Below are positions 3,960 to 5,727 of a stretch of 5,727 bases of DNA, in pieces; within the stretch, counting starts at the first letter, position 1; every line of letters starts with the position of its first letter. The stretch spans positions 1 to 5,727 of the forward strand of contig JAKAOD010000226.1 in the NCBI GenBank assembly GCA_021823365.1, read 5' to 3'. A program made the position numbers and the translations under genes. The notes beneath the pieces were generated by a model. It was not told the origin of the DNA and made no database searches. It was given only the letters and a program-made list of their open reading frames with translations. This DNA is from Actinomycetes bacterium (lineage in GTDB: Bacteria; Actinomycetota; Acidimicrobiia; Acidimicrobiales; Bog-793).

Positions 3960-5727
3960 GCGCGCCGCGCGTCCTCCTCGGCCGGGACGAGCGCGTCGTT
4001 GCGCTCACGGCTCCGGCGGTGCTCGAGGCGCGCCGCGACGAGGCGATCGCCCACTTCTTCGAGGCGGGCGCCGAGCTCGTCCATGTCTCGGCTCTGCACG
4101 TGCGCGTCGAAGACGACGCGCTCGAGGTCGTAGTCGTCCTCGATCCGGCCGAGGATCATGTCGAGCTCCCCGACCACGAGCTCGAAGAGATTGATCTTCG
4201 CTTCGAGCACCGACAGCACGCGCTCTTCGACGGTCTCCTTCGCCACGAGGTTGACGACCGTCACGTCGTGCTCCTGGCCGATCCGGTGGAGCCGTCCGAG
4301 CCGCTGCTCGATCTCCATCGGGTTCCACGGGAGGTCGAAGTTGACCATCTGGTGGCAGAACTGCAGGTTCCGGCCCTCGCCGCCCGCCTCGGTCGACACG
4401 AGCACCGGGACGTCGGTGCGGAACGCCTCGATCGCGGCTTCCTTCTCGCGCCTCGTGAGGGTGCCGTGGTAGAGGGCATGGGGAACGCCGGCACCGGCGA
4501 GGACGTCGGCGAGGTGCTCCTGGGTCCGCCGGAAGGCGACGAACACGAGCACCTTCTCCGCGGCGCCTGCCGAGGGTACGGCGCCGCCTGCCGCCGACCC
4601 GGGCGGCCGCACCGACTCCGGCCCGCTGGCGCCGAGGCGTGAGAGCACGCGAAGCAGGGCGTCGGACTTCGCCGGCAGGCGCGCGTCCGAGAGGAGGGCC
4701 GGGAGCTGCTCCGTGAGGTCGTGCCACCCGAGCTTCCCGGCGACGCCGAAGACCGCGGCGGGGCTCGAACCGGCAAGGCGGAGCGCCGAACGCAGCGCCA
4801 TGGCCCTCGCCGGAGGGGCGTCCCGTCCTTCGGCCCGCACGCGCTCGGCCACGGCTGCGTACAGCGCCGCCTCGGGGCCCGTGGGGGAGACCACGATGGT
4901 CTCTGCCAGCCGCCGCGGCAGCATGAGGGTGACCTGGCTGCGGCGGTGCCGGATCATCACCTCTCCGACCCGGGTCCGCAACGTGGTGAGGTCCCGGGGC
5001 GCCGCCGTCGCGTCGGCGCCGTGTCGAGCCCTGAACTGCTTGGCCGTGCCGAGCACGCCCGGGGCGACGAGGCTCGCGAGGTTGAACAGGTCCGAGAGGC
5101 GGTTCTCCACCGGCGTCGCCGTGAGGAGCAACAGGTGGCGGCTGCGCAGGTCGCGCACCAGCCGCGAGGAGGCGGTCGAGGGGTTCTTCACCCGGTGTGC
5201 CTCGTCCACGACCACGAGGTCCCAGTCGTGACCGACGAGGTGTTCCCGGGTCGGTGACCGCCTCGCCAGGGCGAGGGAGACGATCGACACCGGAGGGGCG
5301 ACGGCGACGGCAGGGGCGGCGACGGCGGCGACGGCGACGGCAGGGGCGGCCACGGCAGGGGCGGCGACGGCAGGGGCGGCGGCGGCAGGGGTGGAGACCA
5401 TGGCCGGGTCGCGGGCCTCGGCGCTGCCGACCAGGTGCGTGGCGAGCCCGAACTTGCGCTCGAGCTCTTCGCGCCACTGGGCGACGAGGCCCGACGGGCA
5501 CACGACGAGCACGCTCCGGGCGAGCCCCCGGAGGCGCAGCTCGCTCAGCACCAGCCCGGCCTCGATCGTCTTGCCCAGCCCCACCTCGTCGGCGAGGATC
5601 GCCCGGCCGCGCATCCGGCGGAGCACGGTCTCGGCGGTCTGGAGCTGGTAGTCGAAGGGCTCGAAGCGCAGGTGCCCGATGGAGACGAAGGTGTCGAAGC
5701 TCGGGCGCGCCCAAACCTCGCCAGCGG
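3944..5727 (-). CDS. SNF2-family DEAD/DEAH-box helicase/translocase (N-terminus outside window)
   Basis: A superfamily 2 ATPase predicted to move along double-stranded DNA or remodel protein-DNA complexes. The frame is open to the right edge: 33 codons precede the first in-window GTG (5626) and hold FEPFDYQLQTAE, the expected lead-in to motif I, so that GTG is not the start. Counting visible residues from 5725: Walker A DEVGLGKT 46-53, motif Ia VCPSGLVAQW 75-84, DEAH 174-177, motif III TATP 202-205, motif IV region VLVFVAF 392-398, motif V STEAGGEGRNLQ 444-455, motif VI QRLGRLHRIGQ 474-484. All key catalytic residues (Lys52, Asp174-Glu175, the motif VI arginines) are intact. The tail after motif VI (KINLFELVVGELDMILG, then a charged helical end) resembles the Bacillus YqhH type of SNF2 protein, from memory. 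Odd features are an Ala/Pro/Val repeat at about 110-144 between motifs Ia and II, and a Gly/Ser/Pro linker at about 365-389. It overlaps the next gene by four bases. Confidence 0.93.
   Translation of the reverse strand, partial: AGEVWARPSFDTFVSIGHLRFEPFDYQLQTAETVLRRMRGRAILADEVGLGKTIEAGLVLSELRLRGLARSVLVVCPSGLVAQWREELERKFGLATHLVGSAEARDPAMVSTPAAAAPAVAAPAVAAPAVAVAAVAAPAVAVAPPVSIVSLALARRSPTREHLVGHDWDLVVVDEAHRVKNPSTASSRLVRDLRSRHLLLLTATPVENRLSDLFNLASLVAPGVLGTAKQFRARHGADATAAPRDLTTLRTRVGEVMIRHRRSQVTLMLPRRLAETIVVSPTGPEAALYAAVAERVRAEGRDAPPARAMALRSALRLAGSSPAAVFGVAGKLGWHDLTEQLPALLSDARLPAKSDALLRVLSRLGASGPESVRPPGSAAGGAVPSAGAAEKVLVFVAFRRTQEHLADVLAGAGVPHALYHGTLTRREKEAAIEAFRTDVPVLVSTEAGGEGRNLQFCHQMVNFDLPWNPMEIEQRLGRLHRIGQEHDVTVVNLVAKETVEERVLSVLEAKINLFELVVGELDMILGRIEDDYDLERVVFDAHVQSRDMDELGARLEEVGDRLVAARLEHRRSRERNDALVPAEEDARRAEHRA
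5296..5400 (-). repeat. 15-bp in-frame tandem repeat within the helicase core
   Basis: Seven 15-base units in register, the best being CAGGGGCGGCGACGG at 5311-5325 and 5356-5370 with near copies at 5341 and 5371; the units at 5296, 5326 and 5386 are more degenerate. Each encodes a pentapeptide such as AVAAP or AVAVA, so copy changes keep the frame. It lies between helicase motifs Ia and II, a place where related proteins have a short surface loop. Confidence 0.85.

Noticed and set aside
1911..4133. A 740-codon open frame on the + strand
   Set aside because: It lies antisense to the 652-residue gene and the end of the helicase. Its translation is Arg/Gly/Pro-rich low complexity without recognisable domains, as expected opposite a high-GC gene, and the minus strand has clear motifs and a coupled start.
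5624..5626. GTG at 5626 as the helicase start
   Set aside because: Starting there would leave only about a dozen residues before Walker A and drop the conserved FEPFDYQLQTAE segment, which is in frame upstream and continues to the window edge.
3944..5727. DISARM or other named defence helicase
   Set aside because: A SNF2 motor alone is not diagnostic. No methyltransferase, DUF1998, PLD or other DISARM partner is in the window.

Overview
The window is high-GC DNA (about 70% in the coding parts) from a bacterium that is probably an actinobacterium. The reasons are the G/C-rich third codon positions, GTG starts, a secreted coiled-coil NlpC/P60 hydrolase of the kind Gram-positive bacteria use, and a LivF-type amino-acid transporter gene. 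Nothing in the sequence fixes the genus. No RNA gene, insertion sequence or CRISPR array was found.

Layout. From the left edge to 388, on the + strand, lies the 3' part of a branched-chain amino-acid type ABC transporter ATPase. It converges on a run of three minus-strand genes. Read in their own direction from the right edge, these are: a SNF2-family helicase cut by the window edge (5727 to 3944); a 652-residue protein of unrecognised family with a coiled coil, a cysteine-rich zinc-ribbon-like knuckle and a possible C-terminal helix-turn-helix (3947 to 1989); a gene-free stretch of about 430 bases whose inner part drops to about 50% GC; and a secreted NlpC/P60 peptidoglycan hydrolase (1556 to 426).

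How the genes relate. The helicase and the 652-residue protein overlap by four bases (GTGA) and are almost certainly co-transcribed and translationally coupled. They probably act together on DNA or on protein-DNA complexes. Each carries its own in-frame minisatellite: a 15-bp repeat inside the helicase ATPase lobe and a 21-bp repeat between two domains of the partner. The hydrolase is probably a separate unit driven from the AT-richer region, which holds three inverted repeats and a 20-bp-phased direct repeat and looks like a regulatory or structured leader. The transporter gene is unrelated in orientation and function.

The parts most worth following up are the helicase plus zinc-ribbon protein module and the structured region upstream of the hydrolase.
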